DNA from: Aureimonas sp. AU12
GTDB taxonomy: Bacteria; Pseudomonadota; Alphaproteobacteria; Rhizobiales; Rhizobiaceae
DNA: 36,049 nucleotides
Direction of reading: 5' to 3'
Assembly: GCF_001463705.1 (NCBI RefSeq)
Contig: NZ_BBWH01000017.1
Coordinates: 1 to 36,049, forward strand
This document shows positions 15,058 to 24,156 of the stretch, in pieces. The translations under genes were made by a program, and so were the position numbers. The notes below the pieces were generated by a model. That model saw nothing but the letters and a program-made list of their open reading frames with translations. It was not told the origin of the DNA and ran no database searches. Each line of letters starts with the position of its first letter. The first letter of the stretch is position 1.

Positions 15058-15756
15058 TCAATCCGTCGGACGGGGCCGGTGCGCCCTCATGAAGAGGCGG
15101 ATGCCGCTCTCGATCGTCTCGTCGACCTGATCCGGCGTCGGCGCCTTCAGCCCGAGAAGGCCCCGCATCGGAATGTCGGCGGCGACGACCTGCAGGAACT
15201 GCACCGCGGCGAGCGCGGGGTCGGGAACGTCGATCTCGCCGCGATCCGATGCGCCCGCGAGGAAGGCCGCGATCCGGCCCTGCAGCTGCTTGGGGCCCGC
15301 CTCGTGGAAGGCATGGCCGAGCTCGGGAAAGCGCGGCACCTGCGCGACGATCGTCCGGTAGAGGGCGATGGCCTCCGGGCCCGCCAGCATCGCCATGAAA
15401 TTGCGCGCGATCGCGCGCAACACCGTCTCGACGCCGTCGCCGGAGCGGTCGGCCGACCAGATGTCGCCCTCGATCCCGCGGCACTGGTCGGTGACGAGCG
15501 TGGCGAAGAGCATCTCCTTGCTGGGGAAATGCACGTAGAGCGTCGCCTTCGAGATGCCGGCCTGCCGCGCGATCGCATCGGTGCTGACGGAATCGTAGGG
15601 CTGCTCGAGAAACAGGATCCGCGCGGCGTCGAGCACCTGTCGCACCTTCGGGTTGGTCCGGTCCGGTCCGGCTGTGCCAGTCCCGGCGTCGAGCCCGCCG
15701 ATCTCGGCATCCGGCGATCTCGAACCTGTCGGCGCTCTCGTTGACCGAGGATCCAT
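15058..15756 (-). CDS. TetR/AcrR-family repressor, probable regulator of the adjacent RND efflux operon
   Basis: 232-aa repressor. The N-terminal helix-turn-helix lies at about residues 50-85 (STDAIARQAGISKATLYVHF), then the helical ligand-binding domain (about 90-225) with RTIVAQVPRFPELGHAF, typical of the AefR/AcrR-like C-terminal families. The first 30 residues (to the ATG at 15756) look like a disordered extension, so an internal start is possible. It is divergent from the two-adaptor RND operon; a 19-bp imperfect palindrome at 15841-15859 between them is the probable operator. Efflux substrates are the likely inducers. Confidence 0.9.
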   Translation of the reverse strand: MDPRSTRAPTGSRSPDAEIGGLDAGTGTAGPDRTNPKVRQVLDAARILFLEQPYDSVSTDAIARQAGISKATLYVHFPSKEMLFATLVTDQCRGIEGDIWSADRSGDGVETVLRAIARNFMAMLAGPEAIALYRTIVAQVPRFPELGHAFHEAGPKQLQGRIAAFLAGASDRGEIDVPDPALAAVQFLQVVAADIPMRGLLGLKAPTPDQVDETIESGIRLFMRAHRPRPTD

Positions 15757-15840
15757 GCGAGACTTTCGTGACGAGGCGTTGTGTGGTGCGAGCCCGTGTG
15801 CGGTTGACTTCTCGCGAGTTCGCCGTCATGCGTCAAGAGT

Positions 15841-15859
15841 GAACTGAACGGTTTAGTTC
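15841..15859. promoter_or_regulatory. Imperfect 19-bp palindrome, likely TetR operator
   Basis: GAACTGAACGGTTTAGTTC matches its reverse complement at all positions except one mismatched pair and the centre. It ends 19 bp before the ATG of the first adaptor gene, inside the 122-bp gap between the divergent TetR and efflux genes. The CTGAAC-N-GTTCAG-like pattern is common for TetR repressors of efflux pumps. A plus-strand TTGACT at 15804-15809 could be a -35 but I find no convincing -10. Confidence 0.65.
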
Positions 15860-15878
15860 CATCAGCGGCGAGAGACGG

Positions 15879-17039
15879 ATGCGCTCGTTCTTCTTCATCG
15901 ACGGGGCAACCGACGCGATGCCCCGGTCGGACCTCGGGCGCCGGTCGATTTCTGTGTGCCGGACGGGTTCCGGCGCGCTCGCGCTCGTGCTGGCGGCGCT
16001 TCTCACCGGCTGCGGACCGGCCGAGCAGCCCCCGGCGCAGGTGCCCGAACTCGTCAAGGTCCTGGCCGTCCGCTTCGAGCCGGTGTCGCGCGCCATCTCG
16101 CTGACCGGCACCGTCGCCGCGCGCGTCGAGAGCGATCTCTCCTTCCGCGTCGCCGGCCGGGTCGCCCGACGCAACGTCGACGTCAGCGACCACGTGAAGG
16201 CCGGCGACGTCCTCGCCACGCTGGAGACGCAGGAGCAGGAATCCGACGTCGAATCCGCCGAGGCGACGCTGCGGTCGGCCGAGGCGACGCTGACCCAGGC
16301 CGAGACCAATTTCGCCCGCCAGCGCCGGCTCTTCGAGGGCGGCTTCATCACCCGCGGGGTCTTCGACAACGCGCAGGAGCAGCTTCGCACCTCGCAGGGG
16401 AGCGCCGACGCGGCCCGCGCCGATCTCGCGACGGCGCGCGACCAGCTCTCCTTCACCGAGCTGAAGGCCGATGTCGACGGGATCATCACTGCCCGCACAA
16501 TCGAGACGGGTCAGGTCGTGGCCGCCGCGCAGACGGCGTTCAGTCTCGCGCAGGACGGCCAGCGCGACGCGATCTTCGACATTTACGAGGCGCTTCTGGC
16601 CAGCGCCCCGCCGAGCGACGGCGTCGTCGTGCGGCTGGGATCGGACCCGAGCGTCGAGGCCAAGGCGGTCGTGCGCGAGGTGTCGCCGACCTTCGACACG
16701 ACGACGGGAACGGTGCGCGTGAAGATGACCCTCATTGATCCGCCGGCGGCGATGAGTCTGGGTGCCGCCGTCACCGGCATGGGCCTGTCCGCCCCCCGCA
16801 ACCTCGTCTCGCTGCCCTGGACGGCGCTTGGCGCGGGGACGAGCGGCCCGACGGTCTGGGTGGTCGATCCCGCGACGAAGGCGGTGACGCAGCGGCCGAT
16901 CGAGATCGACCGCTACCGCACCGGGGAGATCCTCGTGGGCAAGGGCCTCTCGGACGGCGATCTCGTCGTGACCGCCGGCGGCCAGCTCCTGCGCGAGGGC
17001 CAGATCGTGACCCTCATTGAGCCGGGAGCCGCTTCGTGA
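15879..17039 (+). CDS. RND efflux periplasmic adaptor (MFP) lipoprotein, first of two
   Basis: 386-aa HlyD/AcrA-type adaptor. A hydrophobic signal with lipobox LLTGC puts the lipidated Cys at residue 45 (or 32 if the in-frame ATG at 15918 is the start). The biotinyl-lipoyl half-motif is around SFRVAGRVARRNVDVSDHVKAGDVL; an alpha-helical coiled-coil hairpin covers about 110-185 (ESAEATLRSAEATLTQAETN). The barrel and membrane-proximal domains follow. It would link the inner-membrane pump to an outer-membrane channel. It overlaps the second adaptor gene by 4 bp (GTGA). Two adaptors in series recall TriAB of Pseudomonas. Confidence 0.9.
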   Translation: MRSFFFIDGATDAMPRSDLGRRSISVCRTGSGALALVLAALLTGCGPAEQPPAQVPELVKVLAVRFEPVSRAISLTGTVAARVESDLSFRVAGRVARRNVDVSDHVKAGDVLATLETQEQESDVESAEATLRSAEATLTQAETNFARQRRLFEGGFITRGVFDNAQEQLRTSQGSADAARADLATARDQLSFTELKADVDGIITARTIETGQVVAAAQTAFSLAQDGQRDAIFDIYEALLASAPPSDGVVVRLGSDPSVEAKAVVREVSPTFDTTTGTVRVKMTLIDPPAAMSLGAAVTGMGLSAPRNLVSLPWTALGAGTSGPTVWVVDPATKAVTQRPIEIDRYRTGEILVGKGLSDGDLVVTAGGQLLREGQIVTLIEPGAAS

Positions 17040-18109
17040 CCCGCGCGCTCACCCTTCTCGGGCTGGCCGGGCTGGTTCTCGTCGGGGGCTGCTCGAAGGA
17101 GGAACCGGCCGCGCCGGTGATCCGGCCCGTCCTGTCGATGATCGTGGAGCCCCGGCCGGTGACCGCCGAAGGGTTCACCGGCACCATCCAGCCGCGCTAC
17201 TCGCGCGATCTCGGCTTTCGCGTCCTCGGCCGCATCGTGGCGCGCCATGTCGATATCGGTCAGAGCGTGACGGCGGGCCAGCTTCTCGCCTCGCTCGACC
17301 CCACCGCCCTGTCGCTGACGGTGCGCTCGCTCGAGGCCGATCTCGCGACCGCGGAGGCGCAGCTGACGAATGCCGCCTCGACCGCGCAGCGCAGCCAGGC
17401 GCTCCTTGCCCGGCGCGTCGGCTCGCAGGCCGAGCTCGACACCGCGCAGGAGGCGCAGGCGACGGCTGCCGCCGCGCTGACGCGCGCCAAGGCCAGCCTC
17501 GACAAGGCGCGCGAGCAATTGTCCTATACGCAGCTCCTGTCGGAGACCGCCGGCGTCGTCACCGCCGTCGGCGCCGAGGTCGGCCAGACGGTGACGGCCG
17601 GCCAGACGGTGTCCACGATCGCGCAGTCGGACGTGCGCGAGGCGGTGATCGACATGCCCGACGAGATCGCCCAGCGCCTGGCGATCGGCGAGGCCTTCGA
17701 CGCGATCCTGCAGGTGGACCCGAGCGTCAGGGCGTCGGGACGGGTGCGCGAAGTCGCGCCGGAGGCGGACGCCGCCACCCGCACCCGGCGCGTCAAGATC
17801 ACGCTCGACGATCCGCCGCCGACGCTGCGCATCGGCACCACCGTCGAGATGCGGGCGAAGGACGGCGACGCCTCGCGCCTCGACCTGCCCGCCAGCGCGC
17901 TCTTCGACGCCGACGGCCGGCACAACGTCTGGGTGGTCGACGAGGCGGCCAAGACCGTGTCGCGCCGGCCCGTCGAGCTGGACGGCGCGATCGGCGAGAC
18001 CGCCCGTATCAAGAGCGGGCTGGAGGTGGGCACGCGCGTCGTCACCGCCGGCGCGCACAGCCTGACCGAGGGCCAGAGCGTCAAGCTCGATGGGGAGATC
18101 CTTCCGTGA
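17036..18109 (+). CDS. RND efflux periplasmic adaptor (MFP) lipoprotein, second of two
   Basis: 357-aa adaptor with lipobox VGGC (Cys19 in LVLVGGCSKEE). The lipoyl-like region is GFRVLGRIVARHVDIGQSV, the coiled coil about residues 95-160 (LEADLATAEAQLTNAAST), and the barrel domain follows. The GTG start overlaps the previous stop and its own stop overlaps the pump's GTG, so all three are translationally coupled. It is a paralogue of the preceding gene rather than a copy: the hairpin and tail clearly differ. A heteromeric adaptor ring, as in TriABC-OpmH, is the likely arrangement. Confidence 0.9.
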   Translation: MTRALTLLGLAGLVLVGGCSKEEPAAPVIRPVLSMIVEPRPVTAEGFTGTIQPRYSRDLGFRVLGRIVARHVDIGQSVTAGQLLASLDPTALSLTVRSLEADLATAEAQLTNAASTAQRSQALLARRVGSQAELDTAQEAQATAAAALTRAKASLDKAREQLSYTQLLSETAGVVTAVGAEVGQTVTAGQTVSTIAQSDVREAVIDMPDEIAQRLAIGEAFDAILQVDPSVRASGRVREVAPEADAATRTRRVKITLDDPPPTLRIGTTVEMRAKDGDASRLDLPASALFDADGRHNVWVVDEAAKTVSRRPVELDGAIGETARIKSGLEVGTRVVTAGAHSLTEGQSVKLDGEILP

Positions 18110-21100
18110 CGCCGTTCAACCTCTCCGACTGGGCGCTGCATCACCGCTCGCTCGTCTGGTACTTCATGCTCGTCGCTTCGATCGCGGGGGTCCTCGCCTA
18201 CGTCAATCTGGGGCGCGAGGAAGACCCGAACTTCACGATCAAGACGATGCTGATCACCGCCACCTGGCCGGGCGCCTCGGTGGAGGACACGGTCGAGCAG
18301 GTCACCGACCGGATCGAGAAGAAGCTCGAGGAGATCACCACCCTCGACTACACCAAGAGCCAGACCTCGCCGGGCCGCACCACGATCTTCCTCAACCTCC
18401 TCGACACGACGCAGGGGCGCGCGGTCTCCGACACCTGGCTGCGGGTGCGCAACATCCTGACCGACATCAAGGGCGACCTGCCCGACGGGGTCCAGGGCCC
18501 GTTCTTCAACGACGATTTCGGCGACGTCTTCGGCAATATCTACGCCTTCACCTCGGACGGGCTGACGCAGCGCCAGCTGCGCGACTATGTCGAGGCGGCG
18601 CGCGCCAAGATCCTCACCGTTCCCAATGTCGGCAAGGTCAATCTCGTCGGGGCGCAGGACGAGGTGATCTATCTCGAGTTCTCCACCCAGCAGACGGCGG
18701 CGCTGGGCCTCACCCAGCAGACGGTGATCGACGCGCTGCGCGAGCAGAACGCCATCTCCCCCTCCGGCACGATCGAGGCCGACGGCGAGCGCGTGTCGGT
18801 GCGGGTGAACGGCCAGTTCGCCTCCGAGCGCGATCTCGACGAGGTCAATCTCTGGATCAACAACCGCTTCTTCCGCCTCTCCGACGTCGCCACCATCACC
18901 CGCGGCTACATCGATCCGCCGACCTCGCTGTTCCGCTACAACGGCCAGCCGACGATCGGCCTCGCCATCGGCATGAAGCCCTCGGCCAATCTCCTGACCT
19001 TCGGCGAGGCGCTGACCGAGGAGATGCGCGTCATCGAGAGCGAGCTGCCGGTCGGCGTCGGCATCCATCTCGTGTCGGACCAGCCGCATGTCGTGGAAGA
19101 GGCCGTCGGTGGCTTCACCAAGGCGCTGGGCGAGGCCATCGCCATCGTGCTCGCCGTCTCCTTCATCAGCCTGGGGCTTCGCGCCGGCTTCATCGTGGCG
19201 CTGTCGATCCCGCTCGTGCTCGCCATCACCTTCGTGGCGATGCAGTATTTCGGCATTTCGTTGCAGCGCATCTCGCTCGGCGCCCTCATCATCGCGCTCG
19301 GCCTCCTCGTCGACGACGCGATGATCGCGGTGGAGATGATGGTCTCGCGGCTGGAGGTCGGCGACACGCTGGAGAAGGCGGCGACCCACGTCTATACCTC
19401 CACCGCCTTCCCGATGCTGACGGGCACGCTCGTCACGGTGGCGAGCTTCATCCCGGTCGGCCTCAACAGTTCGAGCGCCGGCGAGTTCACCTTCACCCTC
19501 TTCGTGGTGATCGCGGTGTCGCTGGTGGTGTCTTGGGTGGTCGCGGTGGTCTTCACGCCGCTCCTCGGCGTCACCTTCCTGCCCAAGACGATGAAGAAGC
19601 ACCACGACAAGCCGGGCTGGTTCACCCGCGGCTTTCGCGCGGTGCTCTTCGTCTGCGTGCGCTTCAAGTGGCTGACGATCCTCGTCACGATCGGCCTCTT
19701 CGCGGCGTCGCTTTACGGCATGGGCTTCGTGCAGCAGCAGTTCTTCCCGACCTCGGACCGGCCGGAGGTCATCGTCGACTGGACCGCGCGCCAGAACGCC
19801 TCGATCACGCAGACGCGGGCCGAGATGGATCTCTTCGAGGCCCGGCTCAAGGGCGACGAGGACATCGACTACTGGTCCTCCTATGTCGGCACCGGCGCGC
19901 AGCGCTTCGTGCTCTCCTACGACGTGCAGCCGGCGAGCCCCAATTTCGGGCAGGTCGTCATCATGACGAAGAGCCTGGAGGCGCGCGACCGCGTCATCGC
20001 CCGGCTGAAGGCGATCGGCGAGCGCGACTTCATCGGCACCGACGTCTTCGTCCATTCGCTCGACATCGGGCCGCCGGTCGGGCGTCCGATCCAGTACCGG
20101 GTCAGCGGACCCGACATCCAGACGGTGCGCGCCACCGCGCAGGAGGTCGCCGCCATCATCGGGGCGAACGCCAACACCGGCCGCGTGACCTACGACTGGA
20201 ACGAACCGGCACGGGTGGTGAAGGTCGATCTCCTGCAGGACAAGGCGCGCCAGCTCGGCGTGACCTCGGAGGACGTCGCGGCGGTGCTGAACGGCGTCGT
20301 CGGCGGCTCGACGGCGACGCAGATCCGCGACTCCATCTACCTCGTCGACGTCGTCAGCCGCGCCCGTCCGGCCGAGCGCGCCTCGATCGACACGCTGGAG
20401 AACCTGCAGATCCCCGCGCAGAACGGGCGCTCCTTCCCGCTCGCGGCAATCGCCACCTTCCGCTACGAGCTGGAGCAGCCGATCGTCTGGCGCCGCGACC
20501 GCATCCCGACCATCACCGTGAAGGCCGGCATCCTCTCGGCCGAGCAGCCGGCGACGGTGGTGGCCGCGATCCAGCCCCAGCTCGACGCCTTCATCGCCAA
20601 GCTACCGCCGGCCTATGCGGTCGCCACCGGCGGCGCCGTGGAGGAGAGCGGCAAGGGGCAGGGGCCGATCGTCGCCATCGCGCCGCTCATGCTCATCGCC
20701 ATGACGACGCTGCTGATGGTGCAGCTGCAGAGCTTCCAGCGCCTGTTCCTCGTGGTGGCGGTGGCCCCGCTCGGGCTGATCGGCGTCGTGGCCGCGCTGC
20801 TGCCGTCCGGCGCGCCGCTCGGCTTCGTGGCGATCCTCGGCGTCCTCGCCCTCATCGGCATCCTCATCCGCAATTCGGTGATCCTCGTGGTGCAGATCGA
20901 GCACCTGATCTCGGAAGGTCACACGAAATGGGACGCCGTGCTCGACGCCACCGAGCACCGGATGCGGCCGATCCTCCTGACCGCCGCCGCCGCCTCGCTG
21001 GCGCTGATTCCGATCTCGCGCGAGGTCTTCTGGGGCCCGATGGCCTACGCGATGATGGGCGGCATCATCGTCGGCACGGTGCTGACGCTTCTGTTCCTGC

Positions 21101-21198
21101 CGGCGCTCTACGTCGCCTGGTTCCGGATCAAGCAGACCCCGCGCGGCGCGGTGGAGGAGCGTCCGGCAGCGGTGGAGGAGCGGCCGGCGAGCGCCTGA
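18106..21198 (+). CDS. RND-family multidrug efflux permease
   Basis: 1030-aa inner-membrane proton/drug antiporter of the AcrB/TriC superfamily (HAE1-like). The GTG at 18106 starts VTPFNLSDWALHHRSLVWYF with TM1. Twelve TM helices are expected; TM4 carries the proton-relay acidic residues in LGLLVDDAMIAVEMM. The N-terminal porter segment includes PGASVEDTVEQVTDRIEKKL, and TM10-12 run through GVLALIGILIRNSVILVVQIE. The C-terminus ends in a short duplicated VEERPA tail (21150-21195). The frame is open upstream to 17017 but that overlaps the adaptor gene. No TolC-like gene is present, so the pump must borrow an outer-membrane channel encoded elsewhere. Confidence 0.95.
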   Translation: MTPFNLSDWALHHRSLVWYFMLVASIAGVLAYVNLGREEDPNFTIKTMLITATWPGASVEDTVEQVTDRIEKKLEEITTLDYTKSQTSPGRTTIFLNLLDTTQGRAVSDTWLRVRNILTDIKGDLPDGVQGPFFNDDFGDVFGNIYAFTSDGLTQRQLRDYVEAARAKILTVPNVGKVNLVGAQDEVIYLEFSTQQTAALGLTQQTVIDALREQNAISPSGTIEADGERVSVRVNGQFASERDLDEVNLWINNRFFRLSDVATITRGYIDPPTSLFRYNGQPTIGLAIGMKPSANLLTFGEALTEEMRVIESELPVGVGIHLVSDQPHVVEEAVGGFTKALGEAIAIVLAVSFISLGLRAGFIVALSIPLVLAITFVAMQYFGISLQRISLGALIIALGLLVDDAMIAVEMMVSRLEVGDTLEKAATHVYTSTAFPMLTGTLVTVASFIPVGLNSSSAGEFTFTLFVVIAVSLVVSWVVAVVFTPLLGVTFLPKTMKKHHDKPGWFTRGFRAVLFVCVRFKWLTILVTIGLFAASLYGMGFVQQQFFPTSDRPEVIVDWTARQNASITQTRAEMDLFEARLKGDEDIDYWSSYVGTGAQRFVLSYDVQPASPNFGQVVIMTKSLEARDRVIARLKAIGERDFIGTDVFVHSLDIGPPVGRPIQYRVSGPDIQTVRATAQEVAAIIGANANTGRVTYDWNEPARVVKVDLLQDKARQLGVTSEDVAAVLNGVVGGSTATQIRDSIYLVDVVSRARPAERASIDTLENLQIPAQNGRSFPLAAIATFRYELEQPIVWRRDRIPTITVKAGILSAEQPATVVAAIQPQLDAFIAKLPPAYAVATGGAVEESGKGQGPIVAIAPLMLIAMTTLLMVQLQSFQRLFLVVAVAPLGLIGVVAALLPSGAPLGFVAILGVLALIGILIRNSVILVVQIEHLISEGHTKWDAVLDATEHRMRPILLTAAAASLALIPISREVFWGPMAYAMMGGIIVGTVLTLLFLPALYVAWFRIKQTPRGAVEERPAAVEERPASA

Positions 21199-21220
21199 GC
21201 GCGCCGGCGCGAGGGCTTCG

Positions 21221-21571
21221 TCAGAGGCATGCGGAGAGGCCGAGGATCGGGGCGTAGTTCACCACGGTGACGGCGAGCGCGACGACGCTCGCCCAGAGAA
21301 CCGTCTGCGCGAAGAAGCCGTCCAGTCCGGTGCCCGCGTTTGCCACGCGGCGCCGGCTCCAGAGAAGGATCGCGGCGACGGCGGCCAGATGCGCGATCCA
21401 GATGGCGAGGAGCACGCCGCGCTGCAGGCTGACGGGGCCGAACGACCTGTCCTCCCAGCCGAAGGCGCAGCCGACCGAGAGCGCCGCGTAGAGCGCGACG
21501 AAGGCCGAGGTCCAGACGACGAGCCCGGCGCAGAGGCCGAGAAGCTGGAGAGCGGAGCGCTGGCCGATCAT
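21221..21571 (-). CDS. Small three-helix membrane protein of the cytochrome oxidase operon
   Basis: 116-aa protein I cannot assign to a named family. Three hydrophobic stretches are visible: about residues 8-30 (LQLLGLCAGLVVWTSAFVAL), 52-72 (VLLAIWIAHLAAVAAILLW) and 85-110 (FFAQTVLWASVVALAVTVVN). The ATG overlaps the stop of the subunit I-III gene by 4 bp (ATGA), so it is co-translated with the oxidase and is plausibly a minor subunit or assembly factor. It lies in the slot where subunit IV-like or small accessory proteins occur in other oxidase operons. Confidence 0.7.
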   Translation of the reverse strand: MIGQRSALQLLGLCAGLVVWTSAFVALYAALSVGCAFGWEDRSFGPVSLQRGVLLAIWIAHLAAVAAILLWSRRRVANAGTGLDGFFAQTVLWASVVALAVTVVNYAPILGLSACL

Positions 21572-24156
21572 GGCTGGGCGATCTCCCGAAGCGGCACGAG
21601 CCAGGGCAGGGCGGTGAGGAAGGCGAGCGCGAGGATGCCGGTGATCGCCGTGTAGTCGTGCCAGAGGATGCCGATCCGCAGGTCGCCCGAGCGACGCTCC
21701 GAGACGTAGCCAGCCAAGCACCGCCACGCCCCGAGCCCGGCCAGGATCGCGCCGATCGCCGCATGCAGGACGACATAGGCGAGGAAGGCCGCGGTGATCG
21801 CGAGATAGGCGTGGGCCGTCGGCGTCGGCACGTCGGCGATCACCAGCCAGACCGCGAGCGCTGCGGCCGTGACCTGCGCCAAGGCCGACGCGCCGAGGCA
21901 GGCGGCCGAAGCCTGCGGCGAGACGCGCGTCGCACCGAGCGCGGCGCGGGCGAGCATCGCGGCGGCGGCGAGCGCGACGGCCAGCCCCACCGTCTTGACG
22001 ACGGGCAGGTCGACCGCGGCCGGCGCGGGCCAGCCGGGCGCCACGAGCCAGAGGAAGAGCGCGCCGAAGATCAGCGAGGCGAAGACCGTGCCGTCGGCGA
22101 CGAGGAGGAACAGCGTCCCCCACCACGTCGCGGGGCGCGCCACCTCGGCATGGACGGGCAGCGACAGCCCGCCGCCGGCCATGAGCGGCCCGTGGTCGCG
22201 GCGCTGGCCGGATTCGCGGCTCCAGAGGAGGAGAGAACCGACCACCGCCACGATCACGAAGGGCGAGAGCCAGTAGAGCTTTAACAGGAGCGTCAGCACG
22301 AAGGCGCCGATCGCCAGCGCCGTCCACAGCGGCAGGAAGGTCGGCTGCGGCAGGACGGCGATGTGCTCGGGCTCGCCCGTCGCCATGTCCACCACCATCG
22401 TCTCCTGCCAGCCGTGGCGGGGGATCGCCAGATAGCCCTCGCCCCGTGCCAGCGTCTCGCGAAGGTTCGGGTCGTCGCGCAGCGGCGCGCGGCTCGTCAC
22501 GCGCGGAATGGCGGCGAAGGCATAGGGGCGCGGCGGGATGGCGGTGGCCCATTCCAGCGTCTCGGCGCCCCACGGGTCGGGCTTCGACGGCTTGCCGAAG
22601 CGGACCTGGAACAGCATGTCGATGGCGAAGAGCGCGAAGCCCGCGGTGGAGATGAAGCCGCCGATCGAGGAGACGAGGTTGGGAATGTCCCAGCCGTAGC
22701 CGGTGGGGAAGGTCGACCACCGGCGCGGCATGCCCATCAGGCCCGTGAGGTGCATGATGAGGAAGGTCATGTTGAAGCCGATGAAGATCAGCCAGAAGGC
22801 CAGCGTCCCGACGCCGTAGAGCGGCTGTCGTCCGGTGACGTGCGGCAGGTAGTAGTAGGCCGCCGCCAGCATCGGGAAGATGAAGCCGCCGACGAGGACG
22901 TAGTGCATGTGGGCGACGACGAAATGCGTGTCGTGGACCTGCCAGTCGAAGGGCACGATGGCGAGCATCACCCCGGTCAGGCCGCCGCAGACGAAGACGA
23001 AGAAGAAGCCGAGGAGATAGAGCATCGGCACGCTCATCTTTGGCCGGCCGGCCATCAGCGTGCCGATCCAGAGGAAGATCTGCACCGCCGTCGGGATCGC
23101 CACCATGATGCTGGCGGCCGAGAAGAAGGCCTGCGCCAGATGCGGGATGCCCACCGTGAACATGTGGTGGACCCAGAGGCCGAAGGAGAGGAAGCCCATC
23201 GCCGTGATCGAGACGACGATCCAGGGATAGCCGAGGATCTCGCGGCGCACGAGCACCGGCAGGATGGTCGAGATCATGCCCGCTGCCGGCAGGAAGATGA
23301 TGTAGACCTCGGGATGGCCGAAGAGCCAGAACAGGTGCTGCCAGAGCAGCGCGTCGCCGCCGCGCGTCGGATCGAAGAAGGGCAGGTCGAAGGCCCGCTC
23401 CATCTCGAGCAGCACCGAGCCGAGGATGAGCGGCGGGAAGCCGAGCAGCATCATCGCGGCGGTGACGAGAATGTACCAGCCGAAGAGCGGCATCCGGTTC
23501 AGGCTCATGCCGGGCGCGCGGAACTTGAGGATCGACACCATCAGTTCCACCGCGGCCGCGATGGCCGAGATCTCGACGAAGGTGACGCCGAGCAGCCAGA
23601 CGTCGGCATTGATCCCCGGCGAATGCCGCCCCGAGGAGAGCGGCGTGTACATGAACCAGCCGCTGTCGGGCGCATAGCCGGCGATGAGCGCGCCGACGAG
23701 GATCGAGCCGCCGAAGACGTAGCACCAGAAGCCGAGCGCGGTGAGGCGCGGGAAGGCGAAGTCGCGCGCGCCCAGCATCTTGGGCAGGAAGTAGATCGCC
23801 AGCCCCTCGAACATCGGGATGGCGAAGAGGAACATCATCACCGTGCCGTGCATGGTGAAGATCTGGTTGTAGAGCGCCGGGCCCACGAAGGCGCTGTCGG
23901 GGGAGGCCAGCTGCGCGCGGATCAGCATGGCGAGGACGCCGCCGATCGCGAAGAAGACGAAGGCGGCGACGATGAAGCGCCGGCCGAGCACCGTGTGGTT
24001 GACCGCCGAGAAGCGGCCCCAGCCGGACGGCGTCGCCCAGATGCGCTCGAGTTCGCGCTGCTGCGCCGTCAGCGCCGGGGGCAGCGCCGCCGTCTCGCGC
24101 GGGACTTCGTCGGGCAGGAGGGGGCCGGGAACGAGGGGAAGGGCGATGTCGCTCAT
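21568..24156 (-). CDS. Fused cytochrome c oxidase subunit I-III
   Basis: 862-aa heme-copper oxidase catalytic subunit I (about residues 1-600) joined to a subunit III domain (about 650-862). Subunit I keeps its ligands: the low-spin heme His in FTMHGTVMMF, GHPEVY with CuB His281, E283 and cross-linking Y285, the two CuB His in VHHMFTVG, and the heme His pair in VVAHMHYVLVGG. E283 in GHPEVY marks an A1-type oxidase. Odd points: the K-channel Lys is Gln359 (IPTAVQIFLW). D132 of the D-channel is present, but the asparagines that follow it in model oxidases are T139 and A140, and the earlier one is I121. Subunit III residues include WWGTLFLLVADGTVFASLIF. It overlaps the subunit II gene by 4 bp. 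Confidence 0.95.
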   Translation of the reverse strand: MSDIALPLVPGPLLPDEVPRETAALPPALTAQQRELERIWATPSGWGRFSAVNHTVLGRRFIVAAFVFFAIGGVLAMLIRAQLASPDSAFVGPALYNQIFTMHGTVMMFLFAIPMFEGLAIYFLPKMLGARDFAFPRLTALGFWCYVFGGSILVGALIAGYAPDSGWFMYTPLSSGRHSPGINADVWLLGVTFVEISAIAAAVELMVSILKFRAPGMSLNRMPLFGWYILVTAAMMLLGFPPLILGSVLLEMERAFDLPFFDPTRGGDALLWQHLFWLFGHPEVYIIFLPAAGMISTILPVLVRREILGYPWIVVSITAMGFLSFGLWVHHMFTVGIPHLAQAFFSAASIMVAIPTAVQIFLWIGTLMAGRPKMSVPMLYLLGFFFVFVCGGLTGVMLAIVPFDWQVHDTHFVVAHMHYVLVGGFIFPMLAAAYYYLPHVTGRQPLYGVGTLAFWLIFIGFNMTFLIMHLTGLMGMPRRWSTFPTGYGWDIPNLVSSIGGFISTAGFALFAIDMLFQVRFGKPSKPDPWGAETLEWATAIPPRPYAFAAIPRVTSRAPLRDDPNLRETLARGEGYLAIPRHGWQETMVVDMATGEPEHIAVLPQPTFLPLWTALAIGAFVLTLLLKLYWLSPFVIVAVVGSLLLWSRESGQRRDHGPLMAGGGLSLPVHAEVARPATWWGTLFLLVADGTVFASLIFGALFLWLVAPGWPAPAAVDLPVVKTVGLAVALAAAAMLARAALGATRVSPQASAACLGASALAQVTAAALAVWLVIADVPTPTAHAYLAITAAFLAYVVLHAAIGAILAGLGAWRCLAGYVSERRSGDLRIGILWHDYTAITGILALAFLTALPWLVPLREIAQP

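Noticed and set aside
17017-18105. Upstream extension of the RND permease frame
   Set aside because: It overlaps the second adaptor gene out of frame and has no homology; the permease begins at the GTG at 18106.
21199-21220. GCGCCGGCGC palindrome between the convergent efflux and oxidase operons as a terminator
   Set aside because: Only a very short self-complementary run without a loop or U-tract; not distinguishable from background in this GC-rich DNA.
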